64,000 nucleotides of DNA from Croceimicrobium sp965656185 (GCA_965656185.1 CBFHJH010000003.1:62001-126000); one strand, 5' to 3'. Positions 17,022 to 26,482 are shown, numbered from the stretch's first letter. Translations and numbers: made by a program. Notes: a model not told the origin generated them from the sequence alone.

Positions 17022-18389
17022 TTATTGTCCGGTGCGAATCGCTTCTACCGGATCTAATCTCGAAGCGCTCAAAGCAGGCACAAATCCTGAGATCAAACCG
17101 ATCAGTACTGAGATGCCGATGCCCTGAATAAAGTTTCGGCTACTCAAATGAATATCGAAAACCATATCCTCTATAAAGTAGGGTAAGGATAATTGACCCA
17201 AATAAACCAGAGCGATTCCCAAAAACCCTCCGATCACACATAATATTACCGATTCGGAAAGGAATTGCATTAGAATGAAGAAACGCTTCGCGCCCAAGCT
17301 CATTTGTATACCAATCTGATTAGTTCTTTCCTTTACACTCACAAACATAATATTGGCAATACCGAAGCCGCCTACCAAAACGCTAAAGCCGCCAATAACT
17401 AATCCGGCAAGACCAATAACCCCAAAAAGCTGGTCTAAGTTATTAGAGACCATCGAGATTTCATTCAAAGCAAAATCATTATCCGCCTTAGGCTTAAGCC
17501 GTCTGATGGAGCGCATAACTCCGATGATCTCGTCCTTTAAACTCGACATCTCCACTCCCTCCTTCGCAGAGACCATGATAGTTGAACCGTTTTGGTTCTT
17601 TAGACTCATTAAGTTTCCAACGTATTGGATAGGCACCAATACCGCTCCATCTATATCGTCTCCAATTAAACTTTTGCCTTGTTTTTCTAAAACCCCCACC
17701 ACCTTGAGCTTGCGCCCCAAAACACTAAAACTACGTCCCACAGGATCTGCCCCGGCGTAAAGACCTTCGGCTACTTCATGACCGAGAATTGCGATGGGAT
17801 TTCCCTTGCGAGATTCGAGCTCTGAAAAATAACGGCCCTTGGCTATTTCGAATTTCCAGATATCATTGTACTGATGCGAAACGCAGTTTACTTGAACCCC
17901 NNNNNNNNNNNNNNNNNNNNNNNNNNNNNNNNNNNNNNNNNNNNNNNNNNNNNNNNNNNNNNNNNNNNNNNNNNNNNNNNNNNNNNNNNNNNNNNNNCCT
18001 TCTACACTATTTAATCCGTGTTTAAGGGTTTGTCGCACGCCAAAAGCATAGGCCACCGATTCTGCATTTTGGAGACGGTCACTAAGGTCCTCCATCTCAT
18101 AATAATTCGGCTCTGGTCTCTGGAAATACTGCCACCATTTGTATTCTCCGCCGCCGCCTCCCCAAGGCCATTTCTGAATGTAAACCACATTGCTACCAAG
18201 GTCTTGGACACTGGAGCGAATGGTTCGCTCAAGAGAATCTACAATGGTGAAAACCGCTACAATGGTAAGAATACCGATAGTTACCCCTAAAAGCGATAAA
18301 AAAGTGCGCAAGCGATTAACGCGGAGAGCATGTAAGGCGAAGTTTAAACTTTCCCGAAGAATTCGTAAGTATACCATGGCAGTATTCAA
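17022..18389 (-). CDS. MacB-type ABC transporter permease (FtsX fold), interrupted by an assembly gap
   Basis: An N-terminal membrane helix (~20-45) is followed by a periplasmic MacB_PCD domain and a C-terminal FtsX domain with three membrane helices ('MFVSVKERTNQIGIQMSLGA', 'FLSESVILCVIGGFLGIALV', 'GLISGFVPALSASRLDPVEA'). A run of 97 N splits the periplasmic domain between 'GLNSVEG' and 'GVQVNCVSHQYND', segments that are normally nearly contiguous; the true protein is probably about 422 aa. MacB-like permeases export peptides, lipoproteins or small molecules together with an ATPase, which is not encoded nearby. The product is not a pseudogene on the evidence available. Confidence 0.9.
   Translation of the reverse strand: MNTAMVYLRILRESLNFALHALRVNRLRTFLSLLGVTIGILTIVAVFTIVDSLERTIRSSVQDLGSNVVYIQKWPWGGGGGEYKWWQYFQRPEPNYYEMEDLSDRLQNAESVAYAFGVRQTLKHGLNSVEXXXXXXXXXXXXXXXXXXXXXXXXXXXXXXXXXGVQVNCVSHQYNDIWKFEIAKGRYFSELESRKGNPIAILGHEVAEGLYAGADPVGRSFSVLGRKLKVVGVLEKQGKSLIGDDIDGAVLVPIQYVGNLMSLKNQNGSTIMVSAKEGVEMSSLKDEIIGVMRSIRRLKPKADNDFALNEISMVSNNLDQLFGVIGLAGLVIGGFSVLVGGFGIANIMFVSVKERTNQIGIQMSLGAKRFFILMQFLSESVILCVIGGFLGIALVYLGQLSLPYFIEDMVFDIHLSSRNFIQGIGISVLIGLISGFVPALSASRLDPVEAIRTGQ
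17901..17997. other. Assembly gap, 97 N
   Basis: The N run lies inside the ABC permease gene and keeps the reading frame. The residues on either side look almost adjacent in the family, so a true gap of about one base would restore the frame. Confidence 0.9.
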
Positions 18390-18437
18390 AAGTACGAGAT
18401 TATTGATTTCAAGCCGAAAAAGCGTTTAAAAAAGCCC

Positions 18438-18445
18438 TAATTTTG
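18438..18445 (+). promoter_or_regulatory. -7 box (TAATTTTG) before purH
   Basis: An exact TAnnTTTG match lies 19 bases before the purH ATG, in the divergent region shared with the ABC permease gene. No TTG -33 box is visible at 19-21 bases upstream. Confidence 0.5.
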
Positions 18446-18464
18446 CAGACCTAAATTTTAAAGG

Positions 18465-19973
18465 ATGTCTCAGAACTCAAATGCCCCTAGAGCTTTAATT
18501 TCAGTATTTTACAAAGACCACCTCGATGAATTAGCTAAGGCCCTGGTTGCTAAAGGATACCAACTCCTATCGACCGGCGGAACCCGCAAATTCTTAGAGG
18601 ATCATGGTCATGATGTAGAAGCCGTTGAAGATCTCACCGGTTATCCTTCCATTCTAGGCGGTCGAGTAAAAACTTTACATCCTAAAGTTTTTGGCGGCAT
18701 TTTAGGACGTCGCAGCCTAAGTTCGGATGTAGATGAAATGCAGGAATATGGCCTGCCAAATATCGACGTGGTAGTGGTTGACCTCTACCCTTTTGAGGAA
18801 ACCTTGGCTTCTGGCGCCGAACATTCCGACATTATCGAAAAGATCGATATTGGAGGAATTTCTTTGATTCGTGCCGCTGCGAAAAACTACCAAGACTGTT
18901 GGATCATCCCCAGCCGTAACCTTTATCAAGATGCCATCGAGGTCTTGAACCAAGATCAACAGAACCTTGAAACACGCCAACGTTATGCCGCGGAGGCTTT
19001 TAAGATCTCTTCGGCCTACGACACCCATATTCAAGCTTACCTGAGTGGTAATTATCAAAATTTGATACTAGGCGAGGCCAATGGTCTGCGCTACGGAGAA
19101 AACCCTCATCAAGAAGGTACTTTTTACGGAAAGCTAGACGAGGTCTTCGAACAATTGCACGGCAAGGCCTTATCTTACAATAATCTACTGGACGCTGATG
19201 CTGCGGTAAGCCTGATGGGAGAGTTTGAAGAACAAACGGTAGCGGTCTTGAAGCATAATAATGCCTGCGGATTAGCTAGTAGAGATTCTTTACTTACCGC
19301 CTGGACCGATGCATTGGCTGGTGATCCGGTTTCTGCCTTTGGCGGAGTGATCATTGCTAACCGAGAAATTGATGCGGCTACTGCGGAGGAAATGCATAAA
19401 ATCTTTTTCGAAATCGTTATTGCCCCTTCTTATTCAGCGGAAGCCTTGGAGATCTTAAAGCAAAAGAAAAACAGGATCATTTTAGTTCTAAAAGATTTTG
19501 ATCGCCCTAAAATGCAATACCGCAGCTTGTTGAACGGTATTTTAGCTCAAGAAAAAGACCATCATACCGATAGTAAGTCCGACCTTAAAAACGTTACTAA
19601 GGAGCAAGCTAATGATGCCGATATAGAAGATTTACTATTTGCTTCAAAAATTTGTAAGCATACCAAATCAAATACTATTATCTTAGCGAAGAACAAGCAA
19701 TTGATTGCAGGGGGAACCGGTCAAACTTCAAGAGTCGACGCACTACGTCAGGCTATTGTTAAGGCCAAAGCCTTTAACTTCGACCTCGAAGGCGCGGTTA
19801 TGGCTTCGGATGCTTTCTTTCCATTCCCAGACTGTGTTGAGATTGCTAACGAGGAGGGAATTAAATCCGTGATCCAACCTGGTGGCTCCATCAAAGATCA
19901 ATTATCGATCGATTATTGCGACCAGCACCAAATGAAAATGGTATTCACGGGAATACGACACTTTAAACATTAG
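18465..19973 (+). CDS. purH: Bifunctional AICAR formyltransferase / IMP cyclohydrolase
   Basis: 502 aa, full length. Residues 1-~190 form the MGS-like IMP cyclohydrolase domain ('YQLLSTGGTRKFLEDHG', 'GRVKTLHPKVFGGILGRR'). The rest is AICAR transformylase with 'KHNNACGLA' (catalytic Lys-His) and 'AGGTGQTSRVDALR', and the end 'MVFTGIRHFKH' is typical. It carries out the last two steps of purine synthesis, using 10-formyl-THF. Formate-THF ligase, which supplies that cofactor, is encoded at 32.3-34.0 kb. mreB starts four bases after its stop. Confidence 0.97.
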   Translation: MSQNSNAPRALISVFYKDHLDELAKALVAKGYQLLSTGGTRKFLEDHGHDVEAVEDLTGYPSILGGRVKTLHPKVFGGILGRRSLSSDVDEMQEYGLPNIDVVVVDLYPFEETLASGAEHSDIIEKIDIGGISLIRAAAKNYQDCWIIPSRNLYQDAIEVLNQDQQNLETRQRYAAEAFKISSAYDTHIQAYLSGNYQNLILGEANGLRYGENPHQEGTFYGKLDEVFEQLHGKALSYNNLLDADAAVSLMGEFEEQTVAVLKHNNACGLASRDSLLTAWTDALAGDPVSAFGGVIIANREIDAATAEEMHKIFFEIVIAPSYSAEALEILKQKKNRIILVLKDFDRPKMQYRSLLNGILAQEKDHHTDSKSDLKNVTKEQANDADIEDLLFASKICKHTKSNTIILAKNKQLIAGGTGQTSRVDALRQAIVKAKAFNFDLEGAVMASDAFFPFPDCVEIANEEGIKSVIQPGGSIKDQLSIDYCDQHQMKMVFTGIRHFKH

Positions 19974-19977
19974 TAGA

Positions 19978-21102
19978 TTGGGACTTTTTGACTTTTTACG
20001 AGAAGACATTGCCATAGATCTTGGTACTGCCAACACCTTGATCATTCATAACGACAAGGTTGTGGTAGATGCTCCTTCGATTGTAGCGAAGGACCGTGCT
20101 AGCGGTAAGATCATTGCCGTGGGCCAAACCGCCCGTCAGATGCACGGTAAAACCCATGAGAATATCAAGACTATTCGTCCGCTCAAAGATGGAGTTATTG
20201 CCGACTTTGAAGCATCGGAGGCGATGATCCGTGAAATGATCAAAAGCATTCCCGCCCTACAAAAACGTNNNNNNNNNNNNNNNNNNNNNNNNNNNNNNNN
20301 NNNNNNNNNNNNNNNNNNNNNNNNNNNNNNNNNNNNNNNNNNNNNNNNNNNNNNNNNNNNNNNNNNTCTTGTACCACCAGCTTTGCGCATGGTGATTTGC
20401 ATACCTTCCGGTATAACGGAGGTAGAGAAGAGAGCGGTAAAAGATTCTGCGCAACATGCCGGGGCCCGCGAAGTCTATTTGATCCACGAACCTATGGCCG
20501 CTGCTATTGGTACCGGAGTAGATGTGCAAGAGCCCAAGGGTAATATGATCATAGACATCGGTGGTGGTACTACCGAAATTGCTGTATTGGCCTTAGGAGG
20601 AATCGTAGCTGATAAGAGTATTAAAGTTGCGGGTGACGTGTTCACTAATGACATCGCCTATTATATGCGTACCCAACACAACCTTTTTGTAGGTGAGCGC
20701 ACTGCCGAAGAAATTAAAATTCAAATCGGCTCGGCTCTGGATGAATTAGAAAACCCTCCGGAGGAAATGCCCGTTCAAGGTAGAGATCTCCTTACTGGAA
20801 AGCCCAAGCAACTTATCATCACTTACAAGGAGATAGCCAAAGCTTTGGATAAATCGATTATTCGGATTGAAGATGCGATTATGGAAGCGCTTTCTATGAC
20901 CCCACCGGAATTGGCAGCCGATATTTATAATAGCGGAATCTATCTAGCTGGTGGTGGCTCTATGCTACGCGGATTGGACAAAAGGATAAGCATGAAAACC
21001 GATCTTCCGGTTTACGTGGCCGAAGATCCGCTACGTGCCGTAGTAAGAGGAACCGGTATTGCCTTGAAAAATATTGGTAAGTATAACTTCCTGATGAGCT
21101 AA
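19978..21102 (+). CDS. mreB: Rod shape-determining actin homologue MreB, with an assembly gap
   Basis: The start is TTG at 19978 giving 'MGLFDFLREDIAIDLGTANT', the normal family N-terminus. The phosphate loops 'DIAIDLGTANTLI' and 'DIGGGTTEIAV' and the adenosine motif 'YLAGGGSMLRGLDKRI' are intact. A run of 98 N separates 'IPALQKR' from 'LVPPALRMVICIPSG', which in relatives lie zero to one residue apart, so the real protein is about 342 aa. MreB filaments organise lateral peptidoglycan synthesis with MreC, MreD, PBP2 and RodA, all encoded next in order. The gene is directly behind purH. Confidence 0.96.
   Translation: MGLFDFLREDIAIDLGTANTLIIHNDKVVVDAPSIVAKDRASGKIIAVGQTARQMHGKTHENIKTIRPLKDGVIADFEASEAMIREMIKSIPALQKRXXXXXXXXXXXXXXXXXXXXXXXXXXXXXXXXXLVPPALRMVICIPSGITEVEKRAVKDSAQHAGAREVYLIHEPMAAAIGTGVDVQEPKGNMIIDIGGGTTEIAVLALGGIVADKSIKVAGDVFTNDIAYYMRTQHNLFVGERTAEEIKIQIGSALDELENPPEEMPVQGRDLLTGKPKQLIITYKEIAKALDKSIIRIEDAIMEALSMTPPELAADIYNSGIYLAGGGSMLRGLDKRISMKTDLPVYVAEDPLRAVVRGTGIALKNIGKYNFLMS
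20269..20366. other. Assembly gap, 98 N
   Basis: The N run lies inside mreB. The flanking protein segments are adjacent in MreB of other bacteria; a true gap of about two bases would keep the frame. Confidence 0.9.
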
Positions 21103-21109
21103 ACTCTCT

Positions 21110-21934
21110 ATGCGTTACTTCCTATTACTGCTCAAGCGGAGCCGTATCCTGATCCTATTTTTGATCTTGGAAGTGATTGCCTTATCGTGGATCGTACAGT
21201 CGCGTTCTTTCCCTCGTTCCAAATTCCACAGCCAAAGCGCTGAGATTAGTGGAGAATTAAATCAATTAGGACAAGATTGGCGTAATTTCCTCAACCTTAG
21301 GGTAGAAAATGAAAATCTAGCCCAAGAAAATGCGCAGCTTCGTGCCCTGATCGATCAATCGATCTTAGCGCAAAACTATGGCGCCGATACCATTCGAGAT
21401 AGTATTTTAGACCAGCGCTACACTTACATTCCGGCTAAAGTGGTTAATAGCAGCTATCTTAAAACCAACAATTATTTGGTGATCGATAAGGGTCGCCGCA
21501 GTGGCTTAAAATCCGATATGGGAGTCATTAGTCCAGATGGCTTAGTGGGGGTTGTTACCGGCGTAAGTGAGAATTTTGCGCGTATTCTACCATTGATCCA
21601 TCCGAACTTAAGTGTAAGTGCTGCCCTCAAGCGAGATGGCTTCTTTGGCCCACTTAAATGGAATGGTGCTAATTATCGTGAGGCCCAGCTTTATGATATT
21701 CCCCGCTACGCCGAAGTTAGTCCGGGCGACACGGTAGTAAGCGATGGCCGTTCTCAACTCTTCCCTCCCAATATTATGGTGGGAATTGTAAAAGAGGGTA
21801 AACTTCAAGCGGATCAAAACTTTTATCAATTGGAAATTGAGCTGAGTACAGATTTTTCGGGCTTAAATCACGTTTATGTCGTAAAAGACCTCCTTCGCAC
21901 CGAATTGGACACCCTAATGGATGAGAGCTTATGA
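21110..21934 (+). CDS. mreC: Rod shape-determining protein MreC
   Basis: 274 aa. One N-terminal membrane helix (~10-28) and a short coiled coil (~65-90: 'RVENENLAQENAQLRALIDQ') are followed by the periplasmic beta domains. These contain 'AKVVNSSYLKTNNYLVIDKG' and 'GVISPDGLVGVVTGVSENFA', both MreC signatures. It links MreB to PBP2 and the cell wall. It lies eight bases after mreB and overlaps mreD by four (ATGA). Confidence 0.95.
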   Translation: MRYFLLLLKRSRILILFLILEVIALSWIVQSRSFPRSKFHSQSAEISGELNQLGQDWRNFLNLRVENENLAQENAQLRALIDQSILAQNYGADTIRDSILDQRYTYIPAKVVNSSYLKTNNYLVIDKGRRSGLKSDMGVISPDGLVGVVTGVSENFARILPLIHPNLSVSAALKRDGFFGPLKWNGANYREAQLYDIPRYAEVSPGDTVVSDGRSQLFPPNIMVGIVKEGKLQADQNFYQLEIELSTDFSGLNHVYVVKDLLRTELDTLMDESL

Positions 21935-22428
21935 AAAGGATTCGTGATTTCATAGTGCTCATAACCTTGATCTTGCTGCAGAGCTTGGTTTTCAACAACT
22001 TCCTGTTCTTTGGCTACTTAAATCCTTATATCTACGTGTACTGGATTATCAGCCGCAATAATGAAGATCAAAGGGCTCTCATGTTGATTCTGGCCTTTAT
22101 TTTAGGTGGTTCTATCGATATTCTGGAAGGCAGCGGCGGAATGCACGCTTTGTCTACCACCCTTCTGGCCTACTTACAACCTTTCCTCTGGCGCGTATTT
22201 CAGAATTCAAGCGATCATGATGAAGACCAAGCCTGGCTTGCGCAGTTGAGCTTCGAGCGAAAATTACCCTTCATCTTTAGCGCATTCTTCCTTCACCACT
22301 TTTGCTTATTTCTAGCCGAGAACTTTGGTTTTAACAATGTGGGAATCTTAATTCAAAGAAGCCTTTATAGCAGCCTCTTCTCCTTTATCTTTGTAGGAAT
22401 CTATCAATTCTGGAAGTTCCGTAGATAA
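21931..22428 (+). CDS. mreD: Rod shape-determining protein MreD
   Basis: 165 aa, several hydrophobic segments, position and size as expected for MreD. Sequence conservation of MreD is low; 'NPYIYVYWII' and 'GGSIDILEGSGGMHALSTT' fit Bacteroidota members. It is an inner-membrane part of the elongasome. It overlaps mreC by ATGA and is immediately followed, with no spacer, by the PBP2 gene. Confidence 0.9.
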   Translation: MKRIRDFIVLITLILLQSLVFNNFLFFGYLNPYIYVYWIISRNNEDQRALMLILAFILGGSIDILEGSGGMHALSTTLLAYLQPFLWRVFQNSSDHDEDQAWLAQLSFERKLPFIFSAFFLHHFCLFLAENFGFNNVGILIQRSLYSSLFSFIFVGIYQFWKFRR

Positions 22429-24303
22429 ATGCAGCGAAAGCACCTTTTTTATTTCTTCTTTATCCTAATTGCCCTAGTTTTCGCGGTTCGGCTTTTTTAC
22501 ATCCAAGTGTTGAAGGATGATTACAAATTATCGGCTCTCAATAATGTGATCCGAAAGGAAAAGATCTATCCAGGCCGCGGTTTGATCTACGATCGAAATG
22601 GAATTCTGTTAGTAGGTAACCAGAGTGCTTACGATCTCATGGTGATACCAAATCAAGTTAAACTAAAAGATAGTTTAGCCTTCTGTAAGTTGCTTGAAAT
22701 CAAAAAAGAAGACTTGATCAGGGGTATTAAGAGAGCCAAGGCCTACTCCTATTACAAACCTTCCACCTTTATGAAGCAAATCTCCAAGGAAAAGTTTGCC
22801 TTCATTCAGGAAAAGTTGCATCAATTCCCTGGGTTCTACCCGCAAAAAAGGATTCTACGCAGTTACAATTTTAAGGCGGGTTCTAATGTTATTGGCTTCA
22901 TCGGAGAGGCTTCTACCAGCTTTATTAAGGAAAACCCACGTTATAGCCAGGGTGACCTTATCGGGAAAACGGGTATTGAAAAGGCCTATGAAGAAGAGCT
23001 TCGCGGTAAAGCTGGCGTCTCTTACCAAATGGTAGATGTCCATAATAGAAGTAAGGGCATTTATGAAAATGGTATTTACGATACCCTACCTAAGCCAGGC
23101 GCCGACCTTCATTCGACCATAGACATAAACCTGCAAGCTTACGGCGAGTATTTAATGCGTAATAAACGCGGTTCGGTCGTAGCGATTGAACCTAAAAGTG
23201 GCGAGATATTAGCCTTGGTTACCAGCCCTAATTACGATCCCGATCTTATGGTAGGTCGAGACCGAAGTCGAAATTACAGCCGCCTGTACTTAGATAGCCT
23301 TAATAAACCCTTATTTGATCGCGGCCTTCTGGCCGAATATCCTCCTGGCTCGCCTTTTAAAGTAATTAATGCCCTTATTGGCTTACAGGAAGGAACTCTG
23401 AAGCCCAGTACCACTTACACTTGTAATCACGGGTTTCACTGGGGCAGCTTGCATGTAGCTTGCCACTGTGAAACATACTCCCCAATAGCCCTCCGCAAAG
23501 CCATTTCCAAAAGCTGTAATAATTATTTCTGCCGGGTATTTAAGGGAGTGATAGAAAAATACCCGACTGCCCAAGAAGGAATGGACGTATGGAGTAATCA
23601 CGTTAAAAGTTTCAATTTAGGGCGTTACCTTAACAACGATCTGCCCACTGGCCGTAAAGGTTTGGTGCCCACCGCCGATTATTACGATCGAGCATTTGGT
23701 TACACGGGATGGAAAGCCGTGAGTACCATTTCCTTGGGTATTGGTCAAGGTGAATTACTACTTACCCCGATTCAAATGGCCAATATGACGGCCGCCATTG
23801 CCAATAGAGGTTATTATTTTACACCCCATATCGTAAAAAGAATAGGTAATAAGGCCATTCAGGATAGCAACTTTATTACACCGAAATACACCACGATCGA
23901 TAGTACTCATTTCTCAACGGTCATCGATGGCATGTTTGACGTTTTCCAAACAGGAACAGCGCGCTTTTCGAAATTAGATGGCATTGAAATGTGCGGAAAA
24001 ACTGGTACAGCAGAAAACCCTCATGGTCAGGACCACTCGATTTTCGTAGTTTTTGCCCCAAAGGATGACCCTAAGATCGCCCTTTCTATCATTGTTGAGA
24101 ACGGGTATTGGGGAAGTCGTTGGGCTGCGCCGATCGCTAGCCTAATGATCGAGAAATATTTGACCGACACAATTAGTAGACCACGAATCGAAACACGCAT
24201 GTTGGAAGGCGACTTAAGTGATGAGTATGAATCACAATTGGTCAAGATCTATGGCGAAGAGGTTCTGGCTGAAGTAAATCAAGCAAGCGATGAGGCAGAG
24301 TGA
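22429..24303 (+). CDS. mrdA: Penicillin-binding protein 2 (elongasome transpeptidase)
   Basis: 624 aa. An N-terminal membrane anchor (~5-25) is followed by the PBP dimerisation domain ('YPGRGLIYDRNG', 'GKTGIEKAYEEELRG') and the transpeptidase domain. Active-site motifs: SxxK at Ser308-Lys311 ('YPPGSPFKVI'), SxN in 'SKSCNNYF', and KTG in 'CGKTGTAENP'. Class B PBPs cross-link peptidoglycan in the periplasm; this one pairs with RodA, encoded next with a 14-base overlap. The Pro in SPFK (usually T/S) is a small oddity. Confidence 0.95.
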   Translation: MQRKHLFYFFFILIALVFAVRLFYIQVLKDDYKLSALNNVIRKEKIYPGRGLIYDRNGILLVGNQSAYDLMVIPNQVKLKDSLAFCKLLEIKKEDLIRGIKRAKAYSYYKPSTFMKQISKEKFAFIQEKLHQFPGFYPQKRILRSYNFKAGSNVIGFIGEASTSFIKENPRYSQGDLIGKTGIEKAYEEELRGKAGVSYQMVDVHNRSKGIYENGIYDTLPKPGADLHSTIDINLQAYGEYLMRNKRGSVVAIEPKSGEILALVTSPNYDPDLMVGRDRSRNYSRLYLDSLNKPLFDRGLLAEYPPGSPFKVINALIGLQEGTLKPSTTYTCNHGFHWGSLHVACHCETYSPIALRKAISKSCNNYFCRVFKGVIEKYPTAQEGMDVWSNHVKSFNLGRYLNNDLPTGRKGLVPTADYYDRAFGYTGWKAVSTISLGIGQGELLLTPIQMANMTAAIANRGYYFTPHIVKRIGNKAIQDSNFITPKYTTIDSTHFSTVIDGMFDVFQTGTARFSKLDGIEMCGKTGTAENPHGQDHSIFVVFAPKDDPKIALSIIVENGYWGSRWAAPIASLMIEKYLTDTISRPRIETRMLEGDLSDEYESQLVKIYGEEVLAEVNQASDEAE

Positions 24304-25549
24304 TCGTTTACTTTTTAACCTTGATTGGTTTACCGTGCTATTATTTTTTGCCTTGGCACTTTTGGGCTGGGCTAATATCTATGCGGCAGTTTATGATGAG
24401 GCCCATGCCAATATTTTTGATCTAAGTCAACGCTATGGTAAGCAATTACTATGGATAGGCACCTCAATATTGATCATAGCCTTTCTTTTTATTCTCGATG
24501 GAAATCTCTTCCAAACCTTAGCTTATCCCATTTATTTCCTAAGTATGATGTCGCTTCTTGGTGTTCTCTTCTTCGGAAAAGAAATTGCCGGCGCTCGATC
24601 TTGGTTCGTTTTAGGAGGCTTTAGCTTACAACCATCTGAATTCGCCAAATTTGCCACGGCCCTTGCTTTGGCTGCATTCTTGGGCAAGAAGGACCGCGAC
24701 TTGGGCAAATGGCGCGATAAAATTATCGCCTTCGCCATTATCCTTTTACCTGCTGCTCTTATAATTCCGCAACCCGATCCTGGCTCTGCCTTGGTTTATT
24801 TTAGTCTAACTTTAGTGCTTTACCGCGAAGGATTATCGGGCTCTTACATCTTTATCGGTATAAGCTTAGCGGTCTTGTTTATTCTAAGTCTTTTGTTACC
24901 CGTACTATACTTGCAGATCGGCTTGGCGGCTGTGGCCTTAATAGTGATCTATTTAGGACGAAAAACCAAAGGTTTTTGGCTAAGGGCCCTGGGTATTCTG
25001 GCCTTAGCCTTGGTAGTGATCAACTCGGTAGACTATGCCTTCAACAATATCCTAGAAGATCGTCACCGCAACCGGATCAACATCCTTCTAGGTAAGGCGC
25101 ATGACCCTAAAGGAATTGGCTATAACACCAGTCAATCAATGATCGCGATCGGTTCCGGTGGCTTTAGTGGTAAAGGCTATTTGAATGGTACGCAAACCAA
25201 GTTCGACTTTGTTCCCGAACAAAGCACTGACTTCATTTTCTGTACCGTAGGAGAAGAATGGGGTTTCATCGGGAGCTTTCTGCTGATCATATTGTTCATG
25301 GCCCTGTTTTTCCGATTGGTGCAACTGGCAGAACGGCAAAAAAGTAGCTTCGCCCGTTCCTATGCTTATGCCGTGGTAAGTATCCTATTCTTTCATTTTA
25401 CCATAAACATCGCCATGACCATAGGCTTGGCGCCTGTAATTGGCATTCCCCTACCCTTTTTTAGCTATGGCGGATCTTCCCTATGGGGCTTTACCTTTTT
25501 GCTATTCATTTTAGTGAAGATAGATAGCTTCCGCTGGCAAACCTTATAA
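24290..25549 (+). CDS. rodA: Rod shape-determining peptidoglycan polymerase RodA (SEDS)
   Basis: 419 aa, about ten membrane segments. SEDS signatures are visible: 'GARSWFVLGGFSLQPSEFAK', 'IPQPDPGSALVYFSL', 'FVPEQSTDFIFCTVGEEWGF' and 'GIPLPFFSYGGSSLW'. It polymerises glycan strands from lipid II in the inner membrane together with PBP2. It is the last gene of purH-mreBCD-mrdA-rodA and is followed at once by a strong terminator. Confidence 0.96.
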   Translation: MRQSDRLLFNLDWFTVLLFFALALLGWANIYAAVYDEAHANIFDLSQRYGKQLLWIGTSILIIAFLFILDGNLFQTLAYPIYFLSMMSLLGVLFFGKEIAGARSWFVLGGFSLQPSEFAKFATALALAAFLGKKDRDLGKWRDKIIAFAIILLPAALIIPQPDPGSALVYFSLTLVLYREGLSGSYIFIGISLAVLFILSLLLPVLYLQIGLAAVALIVIYLGRKTKGFWLRALGILALALVVINSVDYAFNNILEDRHRNRINILLGKAHDPKGIGYNTSQSMIAIGSGGFSGKGYLNGTQTKFDFVPEQSTDFIFCTVGEEWGFIGSFLLIILFMALFFRLVQLAERQKSSFARSYAYAVVSILFFHFTINIAMTIGLAPVIGIPLPFFSYGGSSLWGFTFLLFILVKIDSFRWQTL

Positions 25550-25573
25550 AAAAGCCTCCCGAAGGAGGCTTTT
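25550..25573. terminator. Rho-independent terminator, bidirectional
   Basis: A perfect 10-bp stem (AAAAGCCTCC / GGAGGCTTTT) has a CGAA loop. It lies between the stop of rodA and the stop of a small convergent gene and can serve both. Confidence 0.93.
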
Positions 25574-25574
25574 G

Positions 25575-25721
25575 TCAATTTTGGATCATTTCAAAACTAA
25601 GACCGTTTTCCAATTCTGCGCAGTGATAAGAGCGCGAAAAGTTTAGGATGTTTTTAATGGTTTGCGGGTCTGGCTTAGCGTTAATTTGATACTGATTTTC
25701 GAGAATAGTAGTGTTATCCAT
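25575..25721 (-). CDS. Small unrecognised protein (48 aa) downstream of an ECF sigma factor
   Basis: The start is ATG at 25719-25721 and the stop is TGA at 25575-25577. The product begins MDNTTILENQYQINAKP and continues with a predicted helix ('DPQTIKNILNFSRSY'), then an acidic/hydrophobic end. It has no signal peptide or membrane segment. It lies 52 bases after the sigma factor gene on the same strand and its stop touches the terminator stem, so a short gene in a real transcription unit is likely. I do not recognise a family; a role as a regulator of the sigma factor would be a guess. Confidence 0.55.
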   Translation of the reverse strand: MDNTTILENQYQINAKPDPQTIKNILNFSRSYHCAELENGLSFEMIQN

Positions 25722-25773
25722 GCACCTTTTATTAGTTAGACAAAAGGTTAACGGAAGGGCGAGATAATTTATT

Positions 25774-26361
25774 TTATGACTCGCTTAAAGAGACCCGATT
25801 TTTTTCCATCAGCTTGCGTAAATTGATTAAAGCGTAGCGCATTCTTCCTAGGGCTGTATTAATGGAAACTCCGGTCTGATCGGCGATTTCCTTAAAACTT
25901 AAACCACTGAAGTGACGCAGTTTTAAAACCTCCAATTGCTCTTCTGGCAATTCTTCGATCAAACGGTGAAGGTCTCTTTCGATCTGAGCTCGAATCATTT
26001 CTTTTTCTGCAGTTGGCGCACCATCTTTAAGAATACTGAAGATATCGTACTCGTCGGTAGGCGCCACTGTAGGCATACGCTTTTGTTTTCTAAAGTGATC
26101 GATCACCAAATTGTGCGCGATCCTTAAAGACCAATTTAGAAATTTACCTTCTTCGTTGTATTTGCCCTTACGTAGGGTTTTGATAATCTTAACGAAAGTG
26201 TCTTGAAACACATCGTTAGCTAGATCTCTGTCTTGTATCTTACTTAAGATATAAGAGAAGATTCTTTGTTCGTGCTTGGAAATTAAAAAGGCTAAACCTT
26301 GCTCTTTCCCTTCCAAATACAGCTTGATCAGCTGTCCATCGGTCATTGCTTTGTAGTCCAT
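25774..26361 (-). CDS. RNA polymerase ECF-type sigma-70 factor
   Basis: 195 aa. The sigma region 2 ('RIFSYILSKIQDRDLANDVF', 'SLRIAHNLVIDHFRKQKR') and region 4 ('LEVLKLRHFSGLSFKEIADQ', 'INTALGRMRYALINL') are complete. ECF sigma factors direct RNA polymerase to dedicated promoters; no anti-sigma factor gene is next to it. It diverges from uvrA, an arrangement I know from other Flavobacteriia. A strong promoter-like pair lies about 120 bases upstream. Target genes are unknown. Confidence 0.93.
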   Translation of the reverse strand: MDYKAMTDGQLIKLYLEGKEQGLAFLISKHEQRIFSYILSKIQDRDLANDVFQDTFVKIIKTLRKGKYNEEGKFLNWSLRIAHNLVIDHFRKQKRMPTVAPTDEYDIFSILKDGAPTAEKEMIRAQIERDLHRLIEELPEEQLEVLKLRHFSGLSFKEIADQTGVSINTALGRMRYALINLRKLMEKNRVSLSES

Positions 26362-26482
26362 AGTAAACCTTGATTGGGTTAGTAAATCAATCCAAAAAAT
26401 TCAATCAAGTAACTATGTTTCTATAGGCGAAAGAGTATTTAAAGTGGGATAGTAGAAGCTGTTTTTCGCTCACAGCTGAAAA

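Noticed and set aside
17022..18389. ABC permease as a pseudogene
   Set aside because: The only interruption is an N run that keeps the frame; both halves are well conserved.
26450..26480. Hairpin AGCTGT...ACAGCT in the sigma-uvrA intergenic region
   Set aside because: Only six base pairs with a nine-base loop and no T tract; too weak to call an attenuator or terminator.
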